Shown: positions 7,957 to 16,332, counted from the stretch's first letter. The stretch: DNA of 59,764 nucleotides from an uncultured Clostridium sp. (GCA_947648905.1 CANSPP010000004.1:64760-124523), one strand, 5' to 3'. Notes: a model not told the origin generated them from the sequence alone. Numbers and translations are program-made.

Positions 7957-9603
7957 TTATTCTTTTTTCTTAAACCACTTATTTAATAGCTTTTGTTCTT
8001 TTCTTTCTTCTTTTTTGTCTTTGCTTTTCTTTTTGCTCTTTTTTATAATTTCATCCATTTTGTCTTCTAATGTATCTTCGTCACTATCTTCTTCGTCGTC
8101 ATATTCCTCTTCATCATAGTATTCATCGTCATCTTCTTCATAATCATCTTCATAATCGTCATCGTCGTAGTCATAGTCATCATCGTCGTCTTCCTCATAA
8201 TCTTCTTCGTCATCATAGTAATCATCGTCGTCTTCTTCATAGTCATCATTATCGTAGTCATAGTCATAGTCGTCATCATCATAGTCGTAATCGTAGTCTT
8301 TGTCGTCATTTTCTGTTTCTTCATCTGATTGGTAATATTCGTTTTCGTCTTCTGTATCTTCATTGTAATAATTGTTTTCGTCTTCGTCGTCAATATATAT
8401 TTCTTCTTCGATTTCTTCTATTTGATATTCAGATAAGTCTTTTTCAAATTTTTCTGTTATTTCTTCTTGGAATACATTATATACATTTTTTATTCCTTCT
8501 ATTCTCCAATAGTTTGAGTTTATAACTGTTCCCATATTTACTTTTAAATTTGTAATTTCTTGTTCAAATTTTCTTTCTTTTTGCTCTATATCTCTTAAAT
8601 ATGTTTTATTATATAATTCATTATAAGCTTTTTTAGTTGATTTTCCAGTTGTTTCTCTCATTATTAGTTCATACAAATTATCTATTTGTTTTATATCTAG
8701 TTCAAAACTTTCGCAAGCTTCTTCCATTAGCGCTTTATGTGCATCTTTGCCATTTATTACTGTAAGCCTTTCATTATCTAAAAAACCTACTATATATTCT
8801 TTTTTCGCATTTAAAAAGTTTAATTTGACACTTACATCTCTTAATAGTTTTTCTGATTTAGATAATTTTACATTTTCGCTTTCTAGTTCTAATAAGAGTT
8901 TTTTCATTCTTTCATATACACTAACATATAACTCTGCTTCTTTCTCAGAAATGTCTATTCGTACTTCTACGGCTTTTTCTATAACCTGATTATTAAATGG
9001 TATTTTTTCATTTTTTCCATTTCTTATCATAGTGTTTATGATTTTTTCTTTGTATTGCTCTTTGTCAATATTTATGAATTTTTTTATTGCCTGTACTTCT
9101 TTTGGGTCAATTTTCTCAAATTCATTGCTTGCATTTTTTATGTTGTTTCTGTGTTCAGCTTCAACCTTTCTTCTTAACCTTGAATATTTATTTCTTTCTT
9201 TTTGTCTTTCTATAAATATTACTAATGCTTCTACATATTCTTCTCTTAATTTTATTAATTCTTCGTTATTTTCGTTTAATGTTTTTTCAATATAATGTAA
9301 TTTGCTATCTAATGCATTTGGATTTTCTCCTAGGTCATTAAAAAGTTTGTTTCTTTCTTCTTCCAATTTCATATTTGATTCGTAAAGTGTAGTTTGTCTT
9401 TTTTGTATATTTTCTATTTTGACTGCTATTTCATCAAATTTTTCTATTACATTTTCTTCTTCTATTGATGTTTCCTGATATTCTTTTATTTGTTCTACAA
9501 TTTCACTAAAATTCATATAGTTTGTTTTCAAGTTTCCTTCTTGACTAAATTTGAAAAGCTTTTCAAAACATCTTTCTAATACTATTGCACTTCTTTCATA
9601 CAT
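7957..9603 (-). CDS. Coiled-coil protein with long Asp/Glu/Tyr-rich tract
   Basis: The 548-residue protein is unknown to me. Residues 1 to about 390 are helical and charged, with heptad-like coiled-coil stretches (for example NIQKRQTTLYESNMKLEEER). Residues about 400 to 515 are an extreme acidic low-complexity tract made of D, E and Y (such as YDYDYDDDDYDYDYDN), followed by a basic tail KKSKKKSKDKKEERKEQK. There is no signal peptide or membrane segment. Acidic tracts of this kind bind cations or basic proteins, but that is only general knowledge. It lies 12 bases downstream of the MFS gene and may be cotranscribed. The start ATG 9603 follows GGAGG. Confidence 0.75.
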   Translation of the reverse strand: MYERSAIVLERCFEKLFKFSQEGNLKTNYMNFSEIVEQIKEYQETSIEEENVIEKFDEIAVKIENIQKRQTTLYESNMKLEEERNKLFNDLGENPNALDSKLHYIEKTLNENNEELIKLREEYVEALVIFIERQKERNKYSRLRRKVEAEHRNNIKNASNEFEKIDPKEVQAIKKFINIDKEQYKEKIINTMIRNGKNEKIPFNNQVIEKAVEVRIDISEKEAELYVSVYERMKKLLLELESENVKLSKSEKLLRDVSVKLNFLNAKKEYIVGFLDNERLTVINGKDAHKALMEEACESFELDIKQIDNLYELIMRETTGKSTKKAYNELYNKTYLRDIEQKERKFEQEITNLKVNMGTVINSNYWRIEGIKNVYNVFQEEITEKFEKDLSEYQIEEIEEEIYIDDEDENNYYNEDTEDENEYYQSDEETENDDKDYDYDYDDDDYDYDYDNDDYEEDDDDYYDDEEDYEEDDDDDYDYDDDDYEDDYEEDDDEYYDEEEYDDEEDSDEDTLEDKMDEIIKKSKKKSKDKKEERKEQKLLNKWFKKKE

Positions 9604-9615
9604 TTTGTAGTCCTC

Positions 9616-10903
9616 CTATTTTACATCCTTTTTTATTTTTATTTCACTTTCTGCATATTCCTCTGGTTTTAGCCCTATTCTTGTTTTCATATAACTAATT
9701 AAGCTACAAGTTATAATTACTAGCATTATACCTACTAATATAAGTGAATTTGCTGCACTCGTTATTTCTAATAAATATGAACCTAAAAAACCTAATATGG
9801 CTCTTGAACCATTTCTAAATGTTTCATCTATTGCGTATATTTGTGTTAATTCTTTTTCTGTTGTAAAATTGCTTAAATATCTACTTGTTAATACCTCATA
9901 CACTCCTTTTGCAAAATTAATCATTATGAAACATATTGTTATTATTATAAGTGCCATTGCATATGAAAGGTTGAATATTCCTGCTAGTCCAGATACTAAT
10001 ACTCCTATTGTTACTAAAATTAAAAGAAAACTTAGTGATTTGTTTCTTAGTCTTTTATGTATTAATAATTGTTGTTTTGATCCGAATTGCTGATGCAATT
10101 CCTGCTATTGCTGCTATTGCTGTAATAAGTTCTGGTGGTACATTTATATCTACTAGCAAACTGCTTCTATATGTATTTACTAGGTTATATACTCCCCAAG
10201 ATATTCCACTATATAAGAACAAGCTCCTTAGTCTTTGTGAGTTTATAATAAATTTGAAAACATCTTTCAGCTCTAAAAAATATTCTGTTGTTTTCTTTTT
10301 CTCTATCTTTTCTTGTTTCATTTTTTGTATATCCACAAATCCTAATGATATAAATGTTGCTAATCCTGCAAATATTAGTGAACATATCATTGGTGCATAT
10401 GGATTTACTAAATATAAAAATCCTGCTAATAATGATGTTATTGCATTTATTATATAGTAATTTTTTGTTCCTTCTCCTTCTAATTTTGAAAATATTTCTC
10501 CCTTTTTTCTAGTTTCTGGAATTGTGTATTGTATTAGTGCTTTGTCTGATACGTTTTTTAAAGAAAAGCATAAAGAACTAATAAATTGAGCTATTATAAG
10601 AGTTTGTAAGTTTGATGTATTTAATACTAAAAATATAAAAATCATATTAAATATATTTGCTATTACTGTACATCTTTTTGTTCCAACCCTATCTACTACA
10701 ATACTTGCTGGAATTTGCAATATCACCATAAATGTTGCATAGAATGCTCCCCCTAGTACTACACTAGCTGGACTTAAGTGTTTTATTTCGGTTAAGAATA
10801 AATACTCTATTGCATAGTAGAAAATTAGGTCTAAAGATATTGCTCTATACATTGAGTATAGCTTCAGATTTTGTTTTCTTGCTTCTATTATTTCTTTATC
10901 CAT
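9616..10903 (-). CDS. MFS transporter, requires +1 shift at CGG
   Basis: Twelve hydrophobic segments and the motif DRVGTKRCTVIANI (MFS loop 2-3) mark a major facilitator superfamily permease of the inner membrane; the substrate is not predictable. The first frame stops after AIAGIASAIRIKTTIINT. In the next frame GSKQQLLIHKRLRNKSLSFLLILV continues the central cytosolic loop and the C-terminal six helices. Skipping the C at 10084 (ATT CGG ATC read as ATT, GGA TCA) joins the halves into 428 residues, a normal MFS length. The shift falls in the second half of the protein, shortly before the last helices, so the unshifted product would be truncated. ATG 10903 is preferred over 10909 because of its spacing from AAGGAAG. 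Confidence 0.85.
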
Positions 10904-11032
10904 TATCATCTTCCTTTGTTTCTTTATTTCTTTGGTTATTTATATGTTTGTTTTATTGTGACACTCTTGTTAATTGCTATCATTATATACTATATCTTGC
11001 TTTTTATCAACATTATTTGCTATTAAAATACA

Positions 11033-11065
11033 AAAATTGATATATTACTTAATAATATATCAACT
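11033..11065 (-). terminator. Terminator downstream of RNase P RNA
   Basis: On the minus strand, GTTGATATATTA, loop TTAAG and TAATATATCAA precede a run of five T. It lies about 20 bases after the 3' end of rnpB. Confidence 0.8.
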
Positions 11066-11081
11066 TCTTTTTTATTATATT

Positions 11082-11428
11082 AGAGTAAATCTGTAAGCCG
11101 GGTTCTGTCTTTTAAAATAGTCATTTATCTAGAGTATATATTGCTATATACTTCAAGCCACGCAATTCAAGAAGGCGCCGAGCAGGCTTAATCTTCTTTA
11201 TTAGGTGTTGCTCCAGATGGGGTTTACACTGACCTGTTATATCACTATAACAGCGGTGAGCTCTTACCTCGCCTTTTCACCCTTACCCCGTATGAGGCGG
11301 TTATTTTCTGTTGCACTTTCCTTAAGGTCACCCTCACTAGACGTTATCTAGCATCTTTGCTCTATGGAGCCCGGACTTTCCTCTCGTAGTTCCTTTCGGA
11401 ATTTACCAGCGACTATTTAATTTACTCT
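11082..11428 (-). ncRNA. rnpB: RNase P RNA
   Basis: The minus strand contains the universal core segments GAGGAAAGTCCGGGCTCC near the 5' end and ACAGAACCCGGCTTACAG near the 3' end, with the terminal helix P1 formed by AGAGTAAAT and ATTTACTCT. It is far more GC-rich than its surroundings, as expected of a structured RNA in an AT-rich genome. With the protein RnpA it removes 5' leaders from precursor tRNA. The 5' end is placed from the P1 pairing. It begins only 14 bases after the stop of the Ser-rich protein gene. Confidence 0.95.
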
Positions 11429-11441
11429 ATGTTATATTTTA

Positions 11442-12402
11442 TCATATATTATTCATTTCTTCCAGTATATTTTTATATTTTATTAAAAAAACTGACTCAT
11501 CTTGAACTTCAACTGCATTTTGAAGCTCATTTATCATAACAAAAGCTTTGCTTATTCTATATTGCTTGTTTGAATCTATATTTGTACTTGATAATAATTT
11601 AGAAAAATTATCAATTGCTTGCTTAGTATCTTTACTAATCTCTCCCCAATTTTTCGAATCTAGTTTTGAATATCCCTTAAATATATCTTTTTTTGTATCT
11701 GCTATAGCTTTTTTTACTTCATCATCTGTTGCATTCTGTAAAAACTTCGGTATATATTCATAAAGTTTTGATAGTGAATTTAGCGTCTCTTCTTTATTCT
11801 CATCTTTTGCTACAGTTGTTAAAATATCAAATTCTTTATTAAAGCCTAAAACATCTTCTTGAGAAACATTTAGTTGATACAAATCAAGCGTTATGGTTGG
11901 AATTGATGAATATAAAATTTCTATTTCATTTTTTACATTTTCCCATTTTATATCTTGCGATGTGCTTAGTACCCCTATAGGTTCTAAGTCAAACTTTTTG
12001 CTTGTTTCTGAACTTTGAGAATTTCCCGAATTGTTACTTTCTTCTTTTTTGCTATCATCACTTTGTCCAGAACTTCCGACCACTAGAGCCACCATTCTCA
12101 GAACCTTCTTCACTACTTCCTGAACCTGTTTCTAAATTCTTTGCTTCTGAGTCTCCACTACTTTTTTGTGATTGTTTTTGTTTTGATATTTCGCTCACAC
12201 TTACATCGTAATTTCTAGTTTCTATGTTGTTCATTTGGTTTAACATTGTCTCAAGTTTCATTTCTAAAAATTCTACTTCTGCTAAGGCTTTGCTTTTTTC
12301 ATTTTTGTTGTTTCCTGTTGAGACTGTTCCATATATTACTATTAACAAAATTGCAATTATGATTATTAATACTAGATATGATATCTTTTTGAATTTTTTC
12401 AA
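11442..12402 (-). CDS. Exported Ser-rich protein with N-terminal anchor, requires +1 shift at CGG
   Basis: The N-terminus MKKFKKISYLVLIIIIAILL is a signal anchor, followed by a coiled-coil segment and a Ser/Gly/Glu-rich linker (SGSSEEGSENGGSSG). The first frame then ends in RKFWTK. In the next frame the linker continues as SSGQSDDSKKEESNNSGNSQ and leads into a helical extracytoplasmic domain to 11442. Skipping the C at 12078 (GGT CGG AAG read as GGT, GGA AGT) joins a continuous Gly/Ser linker and a 319-residue product. The family is not recognised. Because a linker surrounds the site, glycine is natural there but not proof by conservation. Confidence 0.75.
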
Positions 12403-12466
12403 TTTTTAACCTCCACTTTTTCTTTTTTCTAGTATTTACATTTTTATTTTACTTTATTCAAGGCAT

Positions 12467-12510
12467 AAAAAATAACCATTCTACTTTTGGACTGTGAAAT
12501 GGCTATTTTT
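12467..12510 (-). terminator. Terminator downstream of the HTH remnant
   Basis: AAAATAGCCATT and AATGGTTATTTT pair across a loop of about 18 bases on the minus strand, followed by more T. The T/A runs on both sides allow use in either direction. Confidence 0.6.
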
Positions 12511-12546
12511 GTTTTTTCTGAAATTTATATGACTAATCTTCTTTTA

Positions 12547-12660
12547 TTAAATCAGTATAATAAATTTTTCTATATCTTTTTGTGCTTGTTCTTTTGCTGT
12601 AGTTTTCTTCTTTTGCATTAGTATATATACTATTTCAAATAACCTATTATTTACTTGCAT
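12547..12660 (-). pseudogene. Remnant of a DeoR/WYL-type HTH regulator (37 codons)
   Basis: ATG 12660 follows a strong GGAGG site. The 37 residues start MQVNNRLFEIVYILMQKKK and TTAKEQAQKDIEKF, closely resembling the first helix of YafY-like HTH/WYL regulators (RLFEIVYILLNKKxVTAKELA). The protein stops at TAA before the recognition helix, and nothing downstream in any frame looks like the rest of the domain. It is therefore likely to be a degraded or deleted regulator. A functional small protein is possible but less likely. Confidence 0.5.
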
Positions 12661-12703
12661 AATTTCCTCCTGCAAGTATTATAGCATATAAATATCTCCT
12701 TAT

Positions 12704-12715
12704 AAATTGTAATTT
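12704..12715 (-). repeat. AAATTACAATTT intergenic motif, copy 1
   Basis: A palindromic 12-mer lies just after the stop codon of the ICMT-like gene. Near-identical copies follow the stops of neighbouring genes at 13412, 13671 and 14715. Confidence 0.6.
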
Positions 12716-12720
12716 TCTGT

Positions 12721-13392
12721 TTACCATATAAATGGAATCACTTTATATTTAACTTTCTTTTTATATTCTGCATATCCTAGTAATTCTTTTTCCAATACTT
12801 TTTCTTCATTCTTAATTCTTTTGCTAATTATAATTGGATATACTAAAAAAACCACAAATGACACAATAGAACCTAAAATTAAAGGCATTGTTAAAAACAA
12901 TAAAATAGTTGCTGCATACATTGGATGTCTTACAATTCCATATAATCCTGTATCAATTACTTTTTGATTTTCTTGTACTTCAATGGTACGAGATAAATAA
13001 GTGTTTTCTCTTAATACTTCTGCATATAAAATATATGCTAATATAAATAAAATTGAAGAAATAATTACTACTATATTGGGAATTACTATCCAATTATATT
13101 TATAATTTAATCCTGCAATTATAAAACCAAATAAAAACATTAAACCACTAACTGCAATTACTTGTTTTTGCTCATTTTCTTTTTCTTTTGCATTTAATCT
13201 TTTTCTTAATAGTTCTGGATTTTTTATCATTAGAATAATTCCCGCAATAAACATTGGAACAAATAAAAGTCCCATAAATAGCCATCCATTCCAATAATAA
13301 ATAGTATTTGCAGGTATAAATAACAATAATCCTATTACTACTACACCCAATATGAATTTTGTTATTGCTTGAAAAAATAATTTTATATTCAT
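12721..13392 (-). CDS. Membrane methyltransferase of the isoprenylcysteine carboxyl methyltransferase (ICMT) type
   Basis: The 223-residue protein has about five hydrophobic helices and the C-terminal motif GLYGIVRHPMYAATILLFL, the SAM-binding G-x-Y-x-x-VRHP-x-Y signature of ICMT/PEMT-like membrane methyltransferases, followed by EEKVLEKELLGYAEYKKKVKYKVIPFIW. Its substrate in bacteria is unknown. It is the last gene of a cluster with a two-helix protein, SdpI and SdpR. A copy of the AAATTACAATTT sequence follows its stop codon, as after the other genes here. A role in membrane stress or bacteriocin immunity is inferred only from context. Confidence 0.8.
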   Translation of the reverse strand: MNIKLFFQAITKFILGVVVIGLLLFIPANTIYYWNGWLFMGLLFVPMFIAGIILMIKNPELLRKRLNAKEKENEQKQVIAVSGLMFLFGFIIAGLNYKYNWIVIPNIVVIISSILFILAYILYAEVLRENTYLSRTIEVQENQKVIDTGLYGIVRHPMYAATILLFLTMPLILGSIVSFVVFLVYPIIISKRIKNEEKVLEKELLGYAEYKKKVKYKVIPFIW

Positions 13393-13424
13393 AATATCTA
13401 TTCCTCTCGATTAATTGTAATTTC

Positions 13425-13655
13425 TTATTTACTTATTTGTCTTTGCTTTTTCTTTAAAATAACATATATAAGAGAAACAATTATTAGCAATATTACACTT
13501 ACTAAAAATACAGATAACAAGATAACAAAATATCCCACACTAGTCAATGCTGCTAATCCAAAGTTAGTTTTATTATTAACTACTATCATTCCTACAAAAC
13601 TTATGAACATAACTATTAAATCTACTATGTAAAACGTCTTCATTTTCTTATTCAC
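13425..13655 (-). CDS. Small two-helix membrane protein
   Basis: The 76-residue protein has two to three hydrophobic stretches (FYIVDLIVMFISFVGMIVV and GYFVILLSVFLVSVILLIIV) and a basic tail KKKQRQISK. It starts at GTG 13655, with TAGGAGG at proper spacing; ATG 13643 is the alternative. I do not recognise a family. It sits between SdpI and the ICMT-like gene and is probably part of the same operon. Confidence 0.65.
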   Translation of the reverse strand: MNKKMKTFYIVDLIVMFISFVGMIVVNNKTNFGLAALTSVGYFVILLSVFLVSVILLIIVSLIYVILKKKQRQISK

Positions 13656-13686
13656 TATTTTCCCTCCTACAAATTGTAATTTGTCT

Positions 13687-14238
13687 TTACACCCATATAA
13701 CCATTATTAGTAAAACAATTCCCATTACAATGAATGAATAGCCCATAATCTTACTCATTTTTCTAAATGATTTCTCACTTTTAGGCATTGGATGGAATGT
13801 TGTTTTTCCCATCTCATAGCTCATTTTAGGAATATAATTTCCTATAATCATAAATAATATTCCTAATATTAGACATATACTTTTCCCAACATATACTGTG
13901 CTTCCTAGTGGTACTTCTACCATAATCACATATATTAATACTGTTACAACAGGGATAAACCATTCCATTATTTTTACTATTTTAGGTTTTTCCTCATCTT
14001 TTAATTTATTTAATTTTATATTAACAGCAATTAAGCATATTGCTTGAACAATAGCCATAATTAGTGGTATTCCAAATAATGCAAAATTTTTATGTGCATA
14101 ATTATCTGGTACATCATTTATTGTAAAATGAATTGGCATTTGTTCTGGTAGTTTATTATAAAGTATGCTACCTAGAAGCATTGGTAATAGACATATAATT
14201 ACACTTAGAATTAGTGTTCTTCTATTTTTCTTTTCCAT
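13687..14238 (-). CDS. SdpI-like immunity/signal membrane protein (DUF1648)
   Basis: The N-terminus (LPMLLGSILYNKLPEQMPIHFTINDVPDNYAHK) carries the DUF1648 pattern of SdpI, followed by four to five membrane helices. In Bacillus subtilis SdpI protects against the toxic peptide SDP and sequesters the repressor SdpR at the membrane. Here it directly overlaps the sdpR-like gene by 17 bases, the same pairing as in Bacillus. At 183 residues it is slightly shorter than SdpI (about 207). There is no toxin gene nearby, so it may serve as an orphan immunity or envelope-stress module. The start ATG 14238 follows GGGAGG. Confidence 0.8.
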   Translation of the reverse strand: MEKKNRRTLILSVIICLLPMLLGSILYNKLPEQMPIHFTINDVPDNYAHKNFALFGIPLIMAIVQAICLIAVNIKLNKLKDEEKPKIVKIMEWFIPVVTVLIYVIMVEVPLGSTVYVGKSICLILGILFMIIGNYIPKMSYEMGKTTFHPMPKSEKSFRKMSKIMGYSFIVMGIVLLIMVIWV

Positions 14239-14503
14239 TTTTATTTCCTCCCAACTTATAAATCCATACTAAAACATCTTCAAATACAGAACTATTCAAC
14301 TCATAAAATATAAAGTTCTTTTGTTTCGTTTCAGTTATTAGATTTGCTTTTTTTAAGTTCGATAAATGATATGATACTGTTGCTCCTGTTAAATTGAAAC
14401 TACTTGATATTTCTCCTGCTGTTTTTCTTCCATCTTTTAATAATTCAAGTATTTCTCTTCTCACAGGGTCACTAATTGTTTTTAATGTTTCTGACATTCC
14501 CAA
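14222..14503 (-). CDS. ArsR/SmtB-family repressor, SdpR-like
   Basis: The roughly 93-residue winged-helix protein starts near MSETLKTISDPVRREILELL, with the recognition region TAGEISSSFNLTGATVSYHLSNLKKANL. This is the SdpR branch of ArsR regulators and lacks the metal-binding cysteines of ArsR proper. TTG 14503 has the best spacing from GAGGTG; ATG 14497 is a close alternative. Two inverted repeats in the promoter (ATCTA-AA-TAGAT at 14537-14548 and ATTTAGA/TCTAAAT at 14581-14600) are likely its operators, giving autorepression that SdpI could relieve. The promoter is TTGACA, 17 bases, TACAAT. Confidence 0.85.
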   Translation of the reverse strand: MGMSETLKTISDPVRREILELLKDGRKTAGEISSSFNLTGATVSYHLSNLKKANLITETKQKNFIFYELNSSVFEDVLVWIYKLGGNKNGKEK

Positions 14504-14536
14504 GTTAATCACCTCTACTTTAATATTTCGATATGT

Positions 14537-14600
14537 ATCTAAATAGATTGTACTATTTTATATTCTTATTGTCAATAACTATTTAGAAAAATATCTAAAT
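14537..14600 (-). promoter_or_regulatory. sdpR promoter with two ArsR-type operators
   Basis: On the minus strand TTGACA (14575-14570) and TACAAT (14552-14547) are 17 bases apart. The inverted repeats ATTTAGA/TCTAAAT (14581-14600) and ATCTA/TAGAT (14537-14548) flank the promoter, one upstream of the -35 and one at the start site. Confidence 0.7.
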
Positions 14601-14616
14601 AATCGAATAAAAAAGA

Positions 14617-14639
14617 GATTAGTTGTATTTCAACTAATC
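14617..14639 (-). terminator. Hairpin with T run, distal to the XRE gene
   Basis: GATTAGTTG, loop and CAACTAATC are followed on the minus strand by CTCTTTTTT. It backs up the hairpin at 14683-14710. Confidence 0.7.
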
Positions 14640-14682
14640 CTAGCGATAAATTACTATCTTCTGTTACAATTATATATTAAAA

Positions 14683-14710
14683 GACAGATAATTTCAACTT
14701 ATTATCTGCC
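14683..14710 (-). terminator. Terminator of the XRE regulator gene
   Basis: GGCAGATAAT and ATTATCTGTC pair on the minus strand and are followed by TTTTAAT, about 30 bases after the stop codon. Confidence 0.65.
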
Positions 14711-14741
14711 TTATATATTGTAATTTGCACTACAAACAATT

Positions 14742-15251
14742 TTAATCTTTCTTTTGTGTCAATACAATCCCAATGATTGATACAATAAGGATAATTGGTG
14801 CTATTCTTATAAATAGCCATTCAAACGAATGAAAAGCAACTCCTAAAACAGCATTTTCAGGATCATTATAATCCCAATTCAAATAAGGACTATTTAATAA
14901 GATTAAAGAGATGAAAATTATTACTATGATTGTACATAATGAAATTAGTGTCCAACGAATCATTTTTCTTTTTGCGTTTTTCCTTTGAGATAGTTGTAAG
15001 TTTATTATCTCTAATTTTTCAGAAATTGCTTTTAAATCATCTACTTTAGGCTCTGAAATATTTTCTCCAAGCAAAGTACTTACTGGTGTTTCAAGAACCT
15101 CTGATATTGAAATTAACATTTCCGAATCAGGAACTGACAATCCTTGCTCCCATTTAGAAATTGTTTGTCTTACCACATTTAGTTTGATGGCAAGTTCTTC
15201 TTGTGAAAGTCCTCTTGATTTTCTTATTGATTTAATGTTTTCTTTTAACAT
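14742..15251 (-). CDS. XRE-family regulator with C-terminal membrane helices
   Basis: Residues 1-65 form an XRE helix-turn-helix (IRKSRGLSQEELAIKLNVVRQTISKWEQG). A short linker leads to two hydrophobic segments (about 100-120 and 145-165), so the DNA-binding domain is tethered to the membrane. Such membrane-bound XRE regulators often respond to envelope stress or regulate the neighbouring transporter or immunity genes. It lies next to, and in the same direction as, the SdpR/SdpI cluster but has its own promoter (TTGTAG, 17 bases, TATAAT at 15280-15308). Target genes are unknown. Confidence 0.8.
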   Translation of the reverse strand: MLKENIKSIRKSRGLSQEELAIKLNVVRQTISKWEQGLSVPDSEMLISISEVLETPVSTLLGENISEPKVDDLKAISEKLEIINLQLSQRKNAKRKMIRWTLISLCTIIVIIFISLILLNSPYLNWDYNDPENAVLGVAFHSFEWLFIRIAPIILIVSIIGIVLTQKKD

Positions 15252-15279
15252 TTTAGAACAACTCCTTTCTTTACAAACT

Positions 15280-15308
15280 ATTATATAAAGAATAGTCCGT
15301 TGCTACAA
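15280..15308 (-). promoter_or_regulatory. Promoter of the XRE regulator gene
   Basis: Minus strand TTGTAG, 17-base spacer, TATAAT; the start codon follows about 30 bases downstream with AAAGGAG before it. Confidence 0.6.
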
Positions 15309-15544
15309 GCAATGCTTATTAACATTCAAGATTTGTTGTAATTTATCTTACAGCCCACTCGCTTTCAAATTACTATTTCTACATATAAATACTATCATAA
15401 TTTTATGTTTTCATCAACTTTATTATCAACAAAAAAGAAATGTATAAATCACATATAAAATTTTCTATTATTTACATTTTTATTTTACTTTATTCTTAGT
15501 ATAAATTTTCATTTATTATAAATACTAAGAAAAAGGAGATAAAA

Positions 15545-15826
15545 ATGGTAGCAAAAATAAACTTATATAGTAAGAAAAAAGGAGAACTAAATAGATTTCT
15601 AAGCAGTTTCTATAATACAAATTTAGAAATTGAAAACCACTTAAAATGGGAAAAAGAATACAAAAATCCAATAGAATTAGCCGATTTAATAGGAGCATAT
15701 AGCGATAATTCTGATGACTTCAATTTATCTATGTGGATTTGTTTAGATAAAGATATTTTTATTCAAATCACTTCTGAAAATACTGATGATGTTATAAAAT
15801 ATTTATTTGAAAGATTTCCATATTAA
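15545..15826 (+). CDS. Conserved-looking 93-residue protein of unknown function
   Basis: ATG 15545 follows AAAAAGGAG. The protein (MVAKINLYSKKKGELNRFLSS start, end VIKYLFERFPY) is soluble, with mixed charges and an aromatic-rich core (LSMWICLDKDIFIQIT). I do not recognise a family. It is convergent with dtd, and both genes share the palindromic element at 15827-15861 as terminator. Confidence 0.6.
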   Translation: MVAKINLYSKKKGELNRFLSSFYNTNLEIENHLKWEKEYKNPIELADLIGAYSDNSDDFNLSMWICLDKDIFIQITSENTDDVIKYLFERFPY

Positions 15827-15861
15827 AAATTGCCAGAAGGGACGGACCTTTTTGGCAATTT
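15827..15861. repeat. TGCCA...TGGCA palindrome, copy 2, shared terminator
   Basis: AAAAATTGCCA and TGGCAATTTTT arms enclose AGAAGGGACGGACCTTTT. With A and T runs on its sides it can end transcription from both the small plus-strand gene and dtd. Same core as the elements at 929 and 32228. Confidence 0.75.
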
Positions 15862-15863
15862 TT

Positions 15864-16305
15864 CTAATCTCTTTCTAATATTATTGTTACTGGTCCGTCA
15901 TTTAGTAAGCTAACTTTCATATCTGCTCCAAAAATTCCCTTTTCTACTTTTATTCCATTGCTTTCACATTTTTTGCAGAAATATTCATATAATTCATTTG
16001 CTTGTTCTGGCTTTGCAGCATTTGTGAATGACGGTCTGTTTCCGTCTTGGCAATTTGCATATAAAGTAAATTGTGAAACTATTAGCAATTCTCCTTTTAC
16101 GTCTTTTATACTCAAGTTCATTTTATCATTTTCGTCTGAAAATATTCTTAAATTACATAGTTTTTTTACTAGATAGTCTGCTTGTTCTGTTGTGTCATTA
16201 TGTGTTACTCCGAATTAATACTAAAAATCCTTTTTCTATTTTCCCTACTGTTTTTTGTTCTACTTCTACTTGTGCATTTTTTACTCTTTGTACTACTAAT
16301 TTCAT
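15864..16305 (-). CDS. dtd: D-aminoacyl-tRNA deacylase, requires +1 shift at CGG
   Basis: Dtd removes D-amino acids mistakenly attached to tRNA. The gene starts at ATG 16305 after GGAGAAG with [20 protein letters not shown], then [11 protein letters not shown]. There ATT CGG AGT AAC ACA TAA would end the protein at 35 residues. Skipping the C at 16212 gives [20 protein letters not shown], restoring the family motif GVTHxDT, and the frame continues through [17 protein letters not shown], which holds the catalytic region, to [10 protein letters not shown]. The joined product is the standard length of about 147 residues. Only the second part is visible as a long ORF; the N-terminal part is easily missed. 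Gly is strongly conserved here. Confidence 0.9.
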
Positions 16306-16332
16306 TTTTTACTTCTCCTATTCCATAAAAAG

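Noticed and set aside
8070..8525. Plus-strand ORF rich in His/Arg/Leu
   Set aside because: It is the complement of the Asp-rich tract and has no start signal.
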